Notes: generated by a model not told the origin, from the sequence alone. Shown: positions 26,282 to 36,754, counted from the stretch's first letter. The stretch: 64,000 nt of DNA from Companilactobacillus bobalius (GCF_009764355.1 NZ_LNUA01000060.1:62001-126000); one strand, 5' to 3'. Program-made: numbers and translations.

Positions 26282-27105
26282 TTTACTACCTGGCACTTTG
26301 GGCAAAAATGCGTACCGCGACCTCCGACCTTAATCTTTTTTATCTCGGTTCCGCATCTTGGACAAGGCGTTCCTTCTTTTCCATAAACTTTTAAATTATT
26401 TTGCATAGTACCCTTGTGACCTGTAGCATCCACATAGGTTCTAATTGATGAACCACCAGCAGCAATTCCTTTATCCATCTCTTGGTTAGAGGCTTCAATA
26501 ATTTTTTGAATATCTTCATCACTAAGATGATTGGATGGTGTCTCAGGGTGTAATTTAACTTTCCAAAGAACCTCATCAACATAGATATTACCTAGACCAC
26601 TCATAACACTTTGATCCAACAAAACGGTCTTAATGTCTTTGTGATGACGCATAATTCTTGGCTTTAAATTTTGAAAAGTGAATTCAGCCGACAGCGGCTC
26701 TGGTCCCAATTTTTTTAGTGATTTATTGTCTGATAAATCATCAGTATTCCACAACTGCATTCGACCAAATTTACGAACATCATTATAAATCATCTTTTGC
26801 CCATTATCCAAAGTAAAGATAGCATGTGAATGCTTATCAATTGCACTTGGATCAGCAGAAATCCGATACTTACCTTCCATTCTCAAATGACTAATAATTG
26901 TATAACCATTATTCAAATGAATCAATAGAAATTTTGCTCGACGACCGATATCACTGATAGTTGCCCCTGTAACAAATTCAACAAATTGATCCACATCACC
27001 AGTAATCAAATCAGGATAACGAATTTCAACATGAGTTATCTTTCTACCCTTTACTTGAGCAATCAAACTACGTCTAACTGTCTCTACTTCTGGCATTTCT
27101 GGCAT
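26278..27105 (-). CDS. mutM: Formamidopyrimidine-DNA glycosylase (Fpg/MutM)
   Basis: Excises 8-oxoguanine and formamidopyrimidines and nicks the abasic site. The N-terminus MPEMPEVETVRR provides the catalytic Pro2 and Glu3. A beta-elimination lysine region is KFLLIHL, and the helix-two-turn-helix lies at LDQSVMSGLGNIYVDEVLW. The C-terminal zinc finger is CPRC ... FCPKCQ. Size 275 aa is standard. It lies 14 bp after polA, an established repair pairing. Confidence 0.97.
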   Translation of the reverse strand: MPEMPEVETVRRSLIAQVKGRKITHVEIRYPDLITGDVDQFVEFVTGATISDIGRRAKFLLIHLNNGYTIISHLRMEGKYRISADPSAIDKHSHAIFTLDNGQKMIYNDVRKFGRMQLWNTDDLSDNKSLKKLGPEPLSAEFTFQNLKPRIMRHHKDIKTVLLDQSVMSGLGNIYVDEVLWKVKLHPETPSNHLSDEDIQKIIEASNQEMDKGIAAGGSSIRTYVDATGHKGTMQNNLKVYGKEGTPCPRCGTEIKKIKVGGRGTHFCPKCQVVK

Positions 27106-27119
27106 TTTATCACCTACTA

Positions 27120-29777
27120 TTATTTAGCTTCGTACCAAGTTTTTCCATGAGCTGTTTCAACTTTCAAAGGTACATCAAGTTTAACCGCTGAATCCATAAC
27201 ACTCGGAACTAGTTTTTCTAAGGTTGCAATTTCTGAAGCTGGGGCTTCAAAAATCATTTCATCATGTACTTGTAAAAGCAAATTAGCTTGTAAATTTTCT
27301 TTCTTTAACATCTTTTGCATATTTATCATGGCAACTTTGATAATATCAGCGGCACTACCTTGAATTGGTGTATTCATAGCTGTTCGTTGAGCAAAGTTTC
27401 TAACGTTGAAGTTCTTTGAATGAATATCTGGAAGATAACGACGACGATGCATAATTGTTTCAACATAGCCATTTTCACGGGCATATTTAACAATATCATC
27501 CATATATTTCTTAACCCCTGGATACTGTTCAAAGTAAGATTCAATGAATGCAGCAGCCTGTTTACGACTAATACCGATATTCTGTGATAAACCGTAATCA
27601 CTAATTCCATAAACAATCCCAAAGTTGGTAGCTTTAGCTTGGCGACGCATATTTGGTGTCACTTCATCAGTACTATTCAAGCCAAAGATTCTCATTGCTG
27701 TATGAGCATGAATATCGTAATCTTCGTTAAAAGCTTCTTGCATATGTTCATCCCCAGAAATATGGGCTAACACACGTAATTCAACTTGTGAATAATCGGC
27801 TGAAAAGATTTCCCAATCTTTATGTTGTGGTACAAAGGCCTTCCGAATTTGTTTTCCCTCATCAATACGAATAGGAATATTTTGCAAATTAGGTTCAATT
27901 GATGATAGACGACCTGTTTGAGTCAACGTTTGTAGATAAATAGTATGAATCTTATTATCCGGCTGAACAAATTTCTGTAAACCAACAACATATGTCGACT
28001 GGATCTTAGAAATCTGACGATAATCCAATACTTTCTGTACTACTGGTGACTTATCCTTCAATTTTTCCAAAACATCAACTGAAGTGGAATAACCAGTCTT
28101 AGTCTTCTTAATTACTGGCAATTTCAAATCTTCAAATAGGACAACGCCTAATTGTTTTGGAGAATTGATATTAAACTCTTTACCAGCTTCTTCATAAATT
28201 GCCTTTTCAATTTCAGCTAAACGTGTAGCAAAACTATTTTCCATTTCCTTTAATTTGGAAACTTCAACTGTAATTCCCTTAATCTCCATTTCAGCCAAAA
28301 CAATCGACAATGGTAATTCAATCTCATCATAGAGACTATCCTGATCATTGTCTTTTAATTCTTTCAACATTTGAGCTTTCAAATTATCGATAACTTGAGC
28401 CTTTTGGGCTAAGAAATTCAATAAGAGTTTTTCATCTTCAGAAACAGCTTTTTTAACGCCTTTACCGTAAAATTCTTCTTCAGTTGGTAAATTAACATTG
28501 TAATTCTTAGCCACTAGACCAATATCCTGCTTGTTATCATTTGAATCTAACAAATAAGATACCAATAACATATCAAAACTGATTCCGGCTAAATCACAAC
28601 CATAACGATGTAGCAAAGCAATTGTGCGCTTATTATCAAATAAATACTTTTCTTTTGTCTTATCAGCTAACCAATTCTTCAAAGATTCATTCTCTAAAAT
28701 AGCAAAGTCGGTTGTCCCATAGAAATCTTTGCCATCAGAAATCAATATACCAATAATTGGCGCTGTATGATAATTTTCACCAAAACCTTCAACAATCAAC
28801 GTGTGAGCTTTAGAATCACTAACAATTGTTTTAATAGCATCATCATCCAAAGGCTTCACAGCTATGTCAGCTAAATCCTCGGCAGTATTCTCTTGGGGTA
28901 CATCCATTCGACTTAAGAACGTTTTGAAATTCATCTTTTGATAAAATTGCATCAATTGTTCTTCATCGTCACCATGATATTCCAAATCACTCAATTTAAT
29001 TTCCACGGGCGCATCCAAATCAATCGTGGCTAATTTCTTACTCAAGAAAGCTTTATCTTTATCATTGATCAAATGTTCTTTTAACTTGCTCTTCTTCATT
29101 TCATCAACGTGATCGTAAATACCTTCAACACTGCCATATTCATTAATCAACTTGATAGCTGTCTTCTCACCAACTTTTTCAACACCAGGATAATGATCAG
29201 AGTTGTCACCCATCAAGCCTTTCATATCAATAATTTGATTAGGTGTAATACCCAATTTCTCTTGAACGTGTTCAGGTGTGTAACTTTCAGTTTCAGTCAC
29301 ACCCTTTACATTAACTTTTACAGTCACTTTATCAGTGGCTAATTGTGTTAAATCACGGTCACCAGTAATAATAGTGACATCCATGCCATCTTTTTCAGCT
29401 TTGTGAGACATAGTTCCAATAATGTCATCGGCCTCATAATCCGGCAATTCATAAGTTTTGATACCACGATAATTAAGCATCTCTTGAATCAACGGTAATT
29501 GTTCCATCAATTCTTGGGGTGTTTTAGCACGAGTACCTTTGTATTCATCAAACATTTTCGTTCTAAAAGTAGTTTTCCCAGCATCAAACGCTACTAGCGC
29601 GTGTGTTGGTTTTTCATCTTTTAGAATAATTTCCAACATATTGTTGAAAGCATACAAAGCATTAGTATGTATTCCCTCACCGTTGACAAATTTATCTAAA
29701 ACATTATGCATTGCGAAGAAGGCTCTAAACGAAACACTATTTCCATCTATTAAAAGTAACTTTTTATTTTTTGACAT
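27120..29777 (-). CDS. polA: DNA polymerase I
   Basis: Repair and Okazaki-fragment polymerase of 885 aa from ATG 29777, which follows GGAGAATAT; a longer in-frame start at 29852 lacks an SD. The 5' nuclease domain (1-~290) keeps DADDIIGT-type acidic residues (YEADDIIG, GDRDLTQL, GLMGDNSDHYPG). The central 3'-5' exonuclease-like domain lacks the DEDD residues (e.g. TLIVEGFG where DxE is expected), so no proofreading. The polymerase domain has motif A SADYSQVELR, motif B RRQAKATNFGIVYG and motif C QVHDEM. Confidence 0.97.
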   Translation of the reverse strand: MSKNKKLLLIDGNSVSFRAFFAMHNVLDKFVNGEGIHTNALYAFNNMLEIILKDEKPTHALVAFDAGKTTFRTKMFDEYKGTRAKTPQELMEQLPLIQEMLNYRGIKTYELPDYEADDIIGTMSHKAEKDGMDVTIITGDRDLTQLATDKVTVKVNVKGVTETESYTPEHVQEKLGITPNQIIDMKGLMGDNSDHYPGVEKVGEKTAIKLINEYGSVEGIYDHVDEMKKSKLKEHLINDKDKAFLSKKLATIDLDAPVEIKLSDLEYHGDDEEQLMQFYQKMNFKTFLSRMDVPQENTAEDLADIAVKPLDDDAIKTIVSDSKAHTLIVEGFGENYHTAPIIGILISDGKDFYGTTDFAILENESLKNWLADKTKEKYLFDNKRTIALLHRYGCDLAGISFDMLLVSYLLDSNDNKQDIGLVAKNYNVNLPTEEEFYGKGVKKAVSEDEKLLLNFLAQKAQVIDNLKAQMLKELKDNDQDSLYDEIELPLSIVLAEMEIKGITVEVSKLKEMENSFATRLAEIEKAIYEEAGKEFNINSPKQLGVVLFEDLKLPVIKKTKTGYSTSVDVLEKLKDKSPVVQKVLDYRQISKIQSTYVVGLQKFVQPDNKIHTIYLQTLTQTGRLSSIEPNLQNIPIRIDEGKQIRKAFVPQHKDWEIFSADYSQVELRVLAHISGDEHMQEAFNEDYDIHAHTAMRIFGLNSTDEVTPNMRRQAKATNFGIVYGISDYGLSQNIGISRKQAAAFIESYFEQYPGVKKYMDDIVKYARENGYVETIMHRRRYLPDIHSKNFNVRNFAQRTAMNTPIQGSAADIIKVAMINMQKMLKKENLQANLLLQVHDEMIFEAPASEIATLEKLVPSVMDSAVKLDVPLKVETAHGKTWYEAK

Positions 29778-29855
29778 ATATTCTCCAATAAAACTGAAAT
29801 TAACTATCTCTATTTTAACAAATACCAACCTGTTGTAACAGTTTCCGAACAACTA

Positions 29856-29888
29856 AAAAAGCCCAGATTACAATCCAATCAAGGCTTT
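29856..29888 (-). terminator. Terminator of the MFS gene
   Basis: Minus-strand AAGCC...GGGCTTTTTTAG hairpin just past the MFS stop codon. The stem is moderate with an unpaired interior. Confidence 0.6.
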
Positions 29889-29891
29889 TAC

Positions 29892-31292
29892 TTAGTTATT
29901 CTTCTTTTCATATCTAAAATAGACATAAATCACTGATATCAGTACCGATAATGATAAAACAGTTAAAACAATAAAGTCAATTTTTGTTCCTAAAATTGTA
30001 TTATAAACTGTATTTTTTGTACCACTAGTTAGAGCAGCTGCTGAAATCACAACTGATAAAACATTGGTTCCTAATGAACCGGCATATTGTTGCATCATGC
30101 TAAATAATGAATTTTGATCTGACTTCTTAGGACCTTGGACCTGCATACTACCATCTGATAGTGAAGTACCAAAACCGAAGTTAAATCCAATTCTTAAAAT
30201 AAGATAGATTAAAGTAATACTGGTTAAAGTTAAACTTTCACTCTTGAACCAAAACAGTGCTGAACCAATCGTTATCAAACTGCCACTGAATAACAGTGGT
30301 ATCAAAGCACCTTTCTTATCATACAAATAGCCTGCAAATGGACCAACAACGGCCCCTAAAAGAGAACCTGGTAACAACATTAAACCAGCTTGGGCTGAAT
30401 CTACTTTCAAAGCCGTTTGTGCAAAAATGGGTAATACAAATGACAAACCAATATTAATGAATTGCAAACTAAAATAACTGAATAATCTGAGTCTCAAAAC
30501 TGGTAATTTTAAAATCGAAAAATCAATTAGTTGACGACTGCTTCGACGATTATACCAACTAAAAATTCCGATAACAGCAATTGAAATTATCAGCCATCCT
30601 ATAAAGTTTAGAGATGTCCAACCGTGTACTCCGGCCTGATCGAAAGTAAATAAAATCATTGAAAAAATGATGGCTAAACCAATAACACTACCGTAATCAA
30701 ATGAAATTCCCTTAGTTCCGGGAGCCTTCCCTTGTATTGAAAAATAACCTATCAAAAATAAGATGACAATCAATGGAATCACACCAACAAAGATTTCACG
30801 CCACGTCCAGACACGATTGATAATTCCACCATACATTGGCCCTAAAGCTGGAGCCAAAGAAATAACTACCCCAGCTAGACCAGTATAGAGACCCAATTTT
30901 GACTGTGGTACTTCTAGGAAAATCAAATTGAACATCAATGGTGTCGACAATCCTGTTGCTACCGCCTGTAAAAGACGTCCTGACATCAGAATTGGAAAAT
31001 TAGGCGCTGCCATACAAATAATCGAGCCTATTAAACAAAGCGTCGCCGCAAATACAAAAATCCTTCTTGGATTAAATTTTTTCAAAATATAGGCCGTTGT
31101 ACTCATTACTACCGTCGTCAACAACAAATACCCTGTTGTTAACCACTGAACGGTTCCTAGACTGACATTCAACACTTTGGTCAATGTGGGAAAGGTAACA
31201 TTCATCGAGGTTTCAATCAAAATACCTGTAAACGACAATAAACCAACTGCGAAAATTGATAACTTAACTCTTGTAGAAACAACATCTTTCAC
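29892..31292 (-). CDS. MFS drug/solute exporter, DHA2 (EmrB/LmrB-like) family
   Basis: Proton-coupled exporter with ~14 hydrophobic segments, 466 aa. DHA2 features are the helix 1 ETSMNVTFPTL region, GYLLLTTVVMSTTAY, motif A-like loop (KFNPRRIF) and motif C-like ALGPMYGG in helix 5. I set the start at GTG 31292 because AGAGGT lies 7 nt upstream; upstream ATGs (31310) and 31328 lack an SD and sit in the murC terminator. Substrate unknown; multidrug or bacteriocin-like efflux would fit the family. Confidence 0.88.
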   Translation of the reverse strand: MKDVVSTRVKLSIFAVGLLSFTGILIETSMNVTFPTLTKVLNVSLGTVQWLTTGYLLLTTVVMSTTAYILKKFNPRRIFVFAATLCLIGSIICMAAPNFPILMSGRLLQAVATGLSTPLMFNLIFLEVPQSKLGLYTGLAGVVISLAPALGPMYGGIINRVWTWREIFVGVIPLIVILFLIGYFSIQGKAPGTKGISFDYGSVIGLAIIFSMILFTFDQAGVHGWTSLNFIGWLIISIAVIGIFSWYNRRSSRQLIDFSILKLPVLRLRLFSYFSLQFINIGLSFVLPIFAQTALKVDSAQAGLMLLPGSLLGAVVGPFAGYLYDKKGALIPLLFSGSLITIGSALFWFKSESLTLTSITLIYLILRIGFNFGFGTSLSDGSMQVQGPKKSDQNSLFSMMQQYAGSLGTNVLSVVISAAALTSGTKNTVYNTILGTKIDFIVLTVLSLSVLISVIYVYFRYEKKNN

Positions 31293-31310
31293 GTTTTTAC
31301 CTCTTTTCAT

Positions 31311-31345
31311 AAAAAAAGACCATGACAATATGCTCTGTCATAGCC
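31311..31345 (-). terminator. Terminator of the murC operon
   Basis: GGCTATGACA/TGTCATGGTC stem (two G-U pairs) followed by seven T's on the minus strand, 16 bp past the murC stop codon and immediately upstream of the MFS ribosome-binding site. Confidence 0.85.
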
Positions 31346-31361
31346 TTTGTTAATTTAAATA

Positions 31362-32693
31362 TTATTGTTGATTAGGATTTAAAGTACTCAATAGTTGTTC
31401 ATAAGCTGTTTCATACTTTTGAACATCCCCAGCACCCATGAATATCATAACTGTATTATGGTATTCCAATAATGGAGACATGTTATCAAGTGTTAGAACT
31501 TTACCACCCTTATGAATCTTGTCGCCAAGATCCTTACTTGTAATATCACCATGGGCTTCACGAATGGAACCAAAGATGTTAGTCAAGTAAACTTCATCAG
31601 CCATATCCAATGACTTAGCAAAGTCATCCATTAAAGCTAATGTTCTTGTATAAGTATGTGGTTGGAAGACAGCAACAATCTTCTTGTCAGGATACTTTTG
31701 TCTAGCAGCATCAATTGTAGCTTTAATTTCCTGTGGATGGTGAGCATAGTCATCGATGATAACTTGGTCTGCCACTTTCTTTTCACTAAAGCGTCTCTTA
31801 ACACCACTAAATGTTTGTAGCTCACGATTGATCAAGGCATGATCAAGTTTTTCCATATGACCTACACCAATAACGGCCAATGAGTTCAAGACATTGTGTT
31901 CACCAAACAATGGAACTTGGAAGTTACCAATGTTCTCACCATCAATAGAAACATCAAATGATGATCCTTTGACAGTACGTTGAATGTTTGTAGCACGAAT
32001 GTAATCTGATTCATCTAATCCGTAAGTATAGATTGGTGTGTCAGCTTTGATTGACTTAGCATGTTTATCTTCACCCCAGATGAAGATACCCTTCTTAGTC
32101 TTTCTAGCTTCTGATTCAAAGGCATCAACAACGTCATTGATTCCACCAAAAAAGTAATCAGGATGATCAAAATCAATATTTGTGATGATTAAGTAATCTG
32201 GTGAATATGCCAAGAAATGACGACGATATTCATCGGCTTCAAAGACGAAGAATTTAGCATCTTTGATACCTTTACCAGTACCATCACCGATCAAGTATGA
32301 AGTCTTAGCAATACCACTTAAAGTATGTGCCAAAAGGCCAGTTGTACTTGTTTTACCATGTGATCCGGCAATACCAATTGAAGTATAGTCAGAAACTAAT
32401 GTACCAACTAATTCAGGATATGTAACTACTTTTAAATGCATATCATTAGCTTTTTTAATTTCTACTTGATCATTGCTAAAAGCGTTTCCCTTAACGATCG
32501 TTAAACCTTCGTGAATGTTATTTTCATCGAAAGGTAAAATTTTAATTCCAGCTTGTTCAAGACCACGTTGTGTAAATGTATATTTATCAATATCTGATCC
32601 TTGAACTTCGTATCCTAAATCTTTCAAGATAAGTGCTAAAGCACTCATTCCTGTTCCTTTAATTCCAACAAAATGATAAACTGTCTTTTCCAT
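31362..32693 (-). CDS. murC: UDP-N-acetylmuramate--L-alanine ligase
   Basis: Adds the first peptide residue (L-Ala) to UDP-MurNAc in peptidoglycan synthesis. Standard 443-aa length. N-terminal [14 protein letters not shown], the P-loop [11 protein letters not shown] (about 110), DEYRRHF, and the C-terminal [10 protein letters not shown] are all present. It follows ytpR by 8 bp and ends in a strong terminator; thus a trx-ytpR-murC operon. Confidence 0.97.
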   Translation of the reverse strand: MEKTVYHFVGIKGTGMSALALILKDLGYEVQGSDIDKYTFTQRGLEQAGIKILPFDENNIHEGLTIVKGNAFSNDQVEIKKANDMHLKVVTYPELVGTLVSDYTSIGIAGSHGKTSTTGLLAHTLSGIAKTSYLIGDGTGKGIKDAKFFVFEADEYRRHFLAYSPDYLIITNIDFDHPDYFFGGINDVVDAFESEARKTKKGIFIWGEDKHAKSIKADTPIYTYGLDESDYIRATNIQRTVKGSSFDVSIDGENIGNFQVPLFGEHNVLNSLAVIGVGHMEKLDHALINRELQTFSGVKRRFSEKKVADQVIIDDYAHHPQEIKATIDAARQKYPDKKIVAVFQPHTYTRTLALMDDFAKSLDMADEVYLTNIFGSIREAHGDITSKDLGDKIHKGGKVLTLDNMSPLLEYHNTVMIFMGAGDVQKYETAYEQLLSTLNPNQQ

Positions 32694-32701
32694 AATAGCT
32701 C

Positions 32702-33337
32702 CTAATTGAACAATTTCTTTGCTTCTTCAAAATCAAATGCTTGACCAGCTGTACCATGATCAAGTACTAGAATACCACGTTTTTGTGGTGCATTTGGAAT
32801 ACCCAATTCTCTAGCTGAGCAAATCATTCCAAAGCTATCTACTCCACGCAATTCACCGGGCCAAATTTCTTTTCCGGTAGGCATAACTGCACCTGGTAAT
32901 GCAACTACGACTAATTGCCCTTGATCTACATTTGGTGCACCACAAACGATTTGAACAGGCTTATCCAAGCCCACATCAGTTTGTGTAATATGCAAATGAT
33001 CTGAGTCAGGATGAGCTTTCATTTCATCAACATGTCCGATTACGAACTTAGGACTCTTATCTGCTACTAACTTATCAGAAAAACCTGCTTGAGCAAGTGC
33101 GTCATTTAGAACGTTAACTTGTTCATCATCTAGGAATAATTGACCGGAGTCATTTTGAATTCCTAACTTTTCTCCGAGGCCAAAGAAATTAAAACCAATG
33201 GCTTCATCATTTTCTTCATTAAAAATACGTACAACATTATCTTTTTGGGCAGTTTCTTGAGTGATACCAGCATCATTAGCTAGCTCAACAATAAGAACAT
33301 CCCCTAAAACATCTGGATTATAAAAGCTTAATAGCAA
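32702..33337 (-). CDS. ytpR: YtpR family tRNA-binding domain protein
   Basis: A 211-aa protein with an N-terminal DUF4479-type domain (1-~90) and an OB-fold tRNA_bind domain (about 100-205) like the N-terminal domain of PheRS beta: [32 protein letters not shown] and [10 protein letters not shown]. Likely binds tRNA or RNA in trans; exact role unknown. Start TTG 33337 after the SD GAGGGGAAAAAC. Sits between a thioredoxin-like gene and murC, the usual Lactobacillales position. Confidence 0.92.
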   Translation of the reverse strand: MLLSFYNPDVLGDVLIVELANDAGITQETAQKDNVVRIFNEENDEAIGFNFFGLGEKLGIQNDSGQLFLDDEQVNVLNDALAQAGFSDKLVADKSPKFVIGHVDEMKAHPDSDHLHITQTDVGLDKPVQIVCGAPNVDQGQLVVVALPGAVMPTGKEIWPGELRGVDSFGMICSARELGIPNAPQKRGILVLDHGTAGQAFDFEEAKKLFN

Positions 33338-33359
33338 GTTTTTCCCCTCACTTGATTAA

Positions 33360-33686
33360 TTATTTGTTAATTACACTGTTAATAAAGGTCTCAACTTCTT
33401 CTTTAGTTTTGCGATCTTTATTTACTAGTCTACCAATTTCTTTACCATTTTCAATAACAACAAAGCTAGGAATACCCATAATTTCCAATTCTTGAGCAAC
33501 TTCCATGTTATTATCACGGTTAAAGCTGATCCAAGTAAAGTCTGAATATTCTTCTTCTAGTTCTGGAAGTTTTGGTTCGATAAATTTGCAATCTGGGCAC
33601 CAATCAGCGTGGAAAAATAGAACATATTTTCCTTCTTTAGTAGCTTCGTGCCAGTCTTTTACGTTATAGTCTTCAATTGTTTTCAT
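33360..33686 (-). CDS. Thioredoxin-family protein (YtpP-like), CPDC active site
   Basis: 108-aa cytosolic thioredoxin fold with active site ADWCPDCKF (CxxC, residues ~31-34) and the cis-Pro loop MGIPSFVV. The CPDC centre differs from CGPC of housekeeping thioredoxin, so the redox potential and partners probably differ. First gene of the trx-ytpR-murC unit, with ATG and SD GAGGTGAATTAG. Confidence 0.9.
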   Translation of the reverse strand: MKTIEDYNVKDWHEATKEGKYVLFFHADWCPDCKFIEPKLPELEEEYSDFTWISFNRDNNMEVAQELEIMGIPSFVVIENGKEIGRLVNKDRKTKEEVETFINSVINK

Positions 33687-33813
33687 AACTAATTCACCTC
33701 TGTCAATAAGATACTTTTTATTTATTAAACGGTCAATTAAATGTTCTTGAGCATTCGAATGATATATAATAGTGGTAATATATCATTAAATCGAAATCAA
33801 GGAGTGATTTTTT

Positions 33814-34128
33814 ATGAGTAAAAAAGGTATCGGTTCACTAATCGTTGCTGGTTCTGTACTTGTAGCTGGAACAGCTGCTACAGTTTTAGTAAAACACCAT
33901 CTAGATAGCGAAAAAATAATTGATAAAGTTAAGTCCGTCTTGGGCGAAGATAGCAAAGTAATCGGTTCATGGGTAGAACCCTTTTACCAACGTGTTGACG
34001 TAAATGGTCATTCCACATGGGGAATCGTTGGTGGTGTTACAACCATGGACGAATTTGACGTTGCCCAATATCACTTCATTGCCGACGCCATTACTGGTGA
34101 GTTACTTAATATTAAAAAAGTACAATAA
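33814..34128 (+). CDS. Small membrane-anchored PepSY-like protein
   Basis: A 104-aa protein with an N-terminal hydrophobic anchor (about 7-24, no lipobox) and an outside domain resembling a single PepSY repeat. It has GSWVEPFYQRV, then GIVGGVTTMD, and the final FIADAITGELLNI, where the FxxDAxTGEL pattern is typical of PepSY. Such domains are thought to inhibit proteases or act in the cell wall. SD AAGGAGTGA. Monocistronic; its terminator lies inside the 3' end of convergent trmB. Confidence 0.75.
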   Translation: MSKKGIGSLIVAGSVLVAGTAATVLVKHHLDSEKIIDKVKSVLGEDSKVIGSWVEPFYQRVDVNGHSTWGIVGGVTTMDEFDVAQYHFIADAITGELLNIKKVQ

Positions 34129-34138
34129 TAATCGATAA

Positions 34139-34786
34139 TTAATTTTCAAATTGGGCTTTCAGGTAATTAATCCTGAAGCCTTTTTTTGAGAACTTTTCTT
34201 CATACTCAGTTTCGATATTCTTAGCATTTAGAACTTCATCATTATGTAGGTCTAATGAAAGTTCGTCAAATTTCATGCCAAAGTTATTCATGCTAACTAA
34301 TGAGTATTCGAATAATCCTTGATTATCAGTCTTGAATTGTAGATAACCATCATCTTTCAAAATATACTGATATTGTTTCAAGAAAGATTTGTAAGTCAAA
34401 CGGCGCTTTTCATGACGTGTCTTGGGCCATGGATCAGAAAAGTTTAAATAAACACCGTCAACCTCATTTTCAGCAAATAAATCTGATAAATCAGCACCAT
34501 TAGCTAATAATAGTTGCAAGTTGGGTAATTTTAACTCAACTTGCTTTTTTAGTACCAAAGCAATGGCACCTTCTTGTACTTCCATTGCAATATAATTATT
34601 TTGTGGATTCTGTTGAGCCAATTCAGTTATGAATTTACCCTTTCCAGAACCAACTTCAATGAACAAAGGCTGTTTCTTTTCGAAACGGTCTTGCCACTTT
34701 CCAGGCATATTTTCTGGTTGCACAGCAATAAGGTCAAGATTGTCATTAATCATATCCTTGGCCCAAGGTTTGTTTCTTAATCGCAT
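34139..34786 (-). CDS. trmB: tRNA (guanine-N7-)-methyltransferase TrmB
   Basis: Methylates G46 in the tRNA variable loop. 215 aa. SAM motif [14 protein letters not shown] (about 41-54), acidic AMEVQEGAI, and the catalytic/tRNA-binding [15 protein letters not shown] are intact. Follows ecsB by 16 bp on the same strand, an established linkage (ecsA-ecsB-trmB) in lactobacilli. The C-terminal ~15 codons double as a plus-strand terminator. Confidence 0.97.
   Translation of the reverse strand: MRLRNKPWAKDMINDNLDLIAVQPENMPGKWQDRFEKKQPLFIEVGSGKGKFITELAQQNPQNNYIAMEVQEGAIALVLKKQVELKLPNLQLLLANGADLSDLFAENEVDGVYLNFSDPWPKTRHEKRRLTYKSFLKQYQYILKDDGYLQFKTDNQGLFEYSLVSMNNFGMKFDELSLDLHNDEVLNAKNIETEYEEKFSKKGFRINYLKAQFEN
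34153..34187 (+). terminator. Terminator for the PepSY-like gene, inside trmB
   Basis: GGCTTTCAGG/CCTGAAGCC stem (one bulged T), 8-nt loop, then seven T's on the plus strand. It is embedded in the last codons of convergent trmB. Confidence 0.82.
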
Positions 34787-34802
34787 AAATCAAAATTCTC
34801 CA

Positions 34803-36020
34803 TTAATTTAAATATTTTTTCAGTTGTCTTGGCATATAGAAATAATTTACAAATACTAGTACCAAAGCTCCAGCAACAATAATTATAAGTCCATTCATAC
34901 TCAATCCAAACTTATAAATAATAGCTAAAGCACTGACGATCCATTGAATGCTTAAAATTATTGTACTTAATTTTGTAAAAGAAGCAATCTTATCTTTACT
35001 ACTTACTGGATACAAACGTTGCATTAAGTTCTGCATAACCTCTTTGAAATATGGTTTTAACTGGAATCCAACTAGATAGATGAATAACATTTCAACAATC
35101 AAAGAGATATAGAAATTATCGATCAAACAAAGCATAATCGCTTGAATAATTGTCAAACGCAAGAAAAGACCGATATACTCATTATTTCTAACAAAACCAC
35201 GTGCAAACAAATACAAATAAGTATTAGAACTCCTTGGCTTAATAAAGTTAAAGAGTCCATCTAACCACTTACGACGCTTAATTTTACTATTAACTCCAGG
35301 TACATCTGTAAATAAGTTGTAAAAACGTTTGATGCGAAACATTCGTTGATTCTCAGTTTCAATTGCATATTTCCACTGTAATTGTCCACTTGTTTCCAAA
35401 GGCTTTACGCGCATGTTCAAGAATAAGTAATAAATCACCCCAACAATTACCATAACAGCACTTAAGAAATAAGTTGAAGCAATCAAAGAAATAACTAAAA
35501 GAACATTTGAAACTAGACGCATGTTCAAACTGCCAAAATGATCTTGACCGTATAACGCCATTAAATTGACGTTTAAAGATCCTAATTTGAAAACAATTAG
35601 ACCAATTGCAATCAAAACAATATCAATGATTTTCATTCCTGCTGCCCTTGAAGCAAAAGCTGACAATAAAAAGTTAACTAAAGCTAAAGTTACGATTGGA
35701 ATAAAAACACTATAATTTTTAGCAGCCTTGAAATACTTATAAAATTCTTTTTCCTTAACTAGTAAAAATGTACTATCTGGCTCTTCCAATAAAGTAGCAA
35801 TTCCACCCACTTGCGTTGCTAAAAATAACAATAGGATAACGATTGGTTTGCCTATGACTAGTTGATGGTGAATTGTTCCCAAAAGATTAGAATACCAAAA
35901 TCCTAAAGCACCTATCAAGACAATAAATGCAAGGACAAAATTATCATTAAAAATAAGTCTTAAATATTTAAATTGATCGAGTTGATGTCTTCTCAACCTT
36001 TCTTGCCATAAGTTTGTCAT
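34803..36020 (-). CDS. ecsB: ABC transporter permease EcsB
   Basis: Integral membrane subunit of the Ecs exporter-type ABC system, 405 aa with about 8-10 hydrophobic segments in two clusters. Partner of EcsA, overlapping it by 1 bp. In Bacillus, Ecs affects secretion, regulated intramembrane proteolysis (RasP) and competence; in enterococci it is linked to peptide pheromone fragments. No substrate motif is readable. N-terminus MTNLWQERLRRHQLDQFKY is the family-typical cytosolic start. Confidence 0.93.
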   Translation of the reverse strand: MTNLWQERLRRHQLDQFKYLRLIFNDNFVLAFIVLIGALGFWYSNLLGTIHHQLVIGKPIVILLLFLATQVGGIATLLEEPDSTFLLVKEKEFYKYFKAAKNYSVFIPIVTLALVNFLLSAFASRAAGMKIIDIVLIAIGLIVFKLGSLNVNLMALYGQDHFGSLNMRLVSNVLLVISLIASTYFLSAVMVIVGVIYYLFLNMRVKPLETSGQLQWKYAIETENQRMFRIKRFYNLFTDVPGVNSKIKRRKWLDGLFNFIKPRSSNTYLYLFARGFVRNNEYIGLFLRLTIIQAIMLCLIDNFYISLIVEMLFIYLVGFQLKPYFKEVMQNLMQRLYPVSSKDKIASFTKLSTIILSIQWIVSALAIIYKFGLSMNGLIIIVAGALVLVFVNYFYMPRQLKKYLN

Positions 36021-36754
36021 TAGAGATCCTCATGCGACATCTTGATATAAATGTCATCAAGATTACTATCCTGTTGCATATTGAACTTAGCTTTGAGTTG
36101 ATCTAACGTTCCATCAGCTCTAACTTGACCATGGTTGATCAAAACAAATTTATCCGCATGATTTTGAACGGTTGCCAGGACGTGTGTTGACATCAAAACA
36201 GAACATCCTGCCCTTTTTTTAGCTTCAACAATATTCAAAAGATCGTTGACCGCCAATGGGTCCAAACCGGTAAAAGGTTCATCGATAATGAATAAACTGG
36301 CATCAGTCATAAAGGCACAGACAATCATAACTTTCTGTTTCATACCTTTAGAGAAGTTTTGTGGGAACCAATCCAACTTGTTATCCAAACGGAAAGTTTT
36401 TAATAACTCAGTTGCATTAGCCCAAGTTTTATCATGATCCAAACCATACGCCATAATTGTTAAATCAATATGCTCTCTTAAGGTCAATTCAGGATATAAA
36501 ATTGGCATTTCAGGAACATATGCAATCTTCTTCCGATATTTTTCAACATCATCATGCAGACTGATACCATCTATTAGGATTTGTCCTCCTCGTGGGGTTA
36601 ACAAACCGATAATGTGTTTGATTGTTGTTGATTTACCGGCACCATTTAAACCAATTAAACCAACGACTTGACCACTTTCAACATTAAAGGTCTCTTTTTT
36701 TAAAACTGATACTTGACCGTATCCTCCGGTCAGTTCTTTTACTTCTAAAGTCAT
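36020..36754 (-). CDS. ecsA: ABC transporter ATP-binding protein EcsA
   Basis: ATPase of 244 aa. Walker A GLNGAGKSTT (about 36), Q-loop KIAYVPEMPILYPELT, signature FSKGMKQKV replacing LSGGQ (normal for this family), Walker B SLFIIDEPFTGLD and H-loop STHV. Works with EcsB. Divergent from hit, as in Bacillus and lactobacilli. Confidence 0.95.
   Translation of the reverse strand: MTLEVKELTGGYGQVSVLKKETFNVESGQVVGLIGLNGAGKSTTIKHIIGLLTPRGGQILIDGISLHDDVEKYRKKIAYVPEMPILYPELTLREHIDLTIMAYGLDHDKTWANATELLKTFRLDNKLDWFPQNFSKGMKQKVMIVCAFMTDASLFIIDEPFTGLDPLAVNDLLNIVEAKKRAGCSVLMSTHVLATVQNHADKFVLINHGQVRADGTLDQLKAKFNMQQDSNLDDIYIKMSHEDL

Noticed and set aside
27120..29777. PolA 3'-5' exonuclease as a lineage-specific loss
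   Set aside because: Loss of the DEDD residues is common to Firmicutes PolA; not unusual.
31311..31345. TATGACA/TGTCATG inverted repeat as an operator of the MFS gene
   Set aside because: A run of seven T's directly follows and it lies just past murC, so a terminator explains it better.
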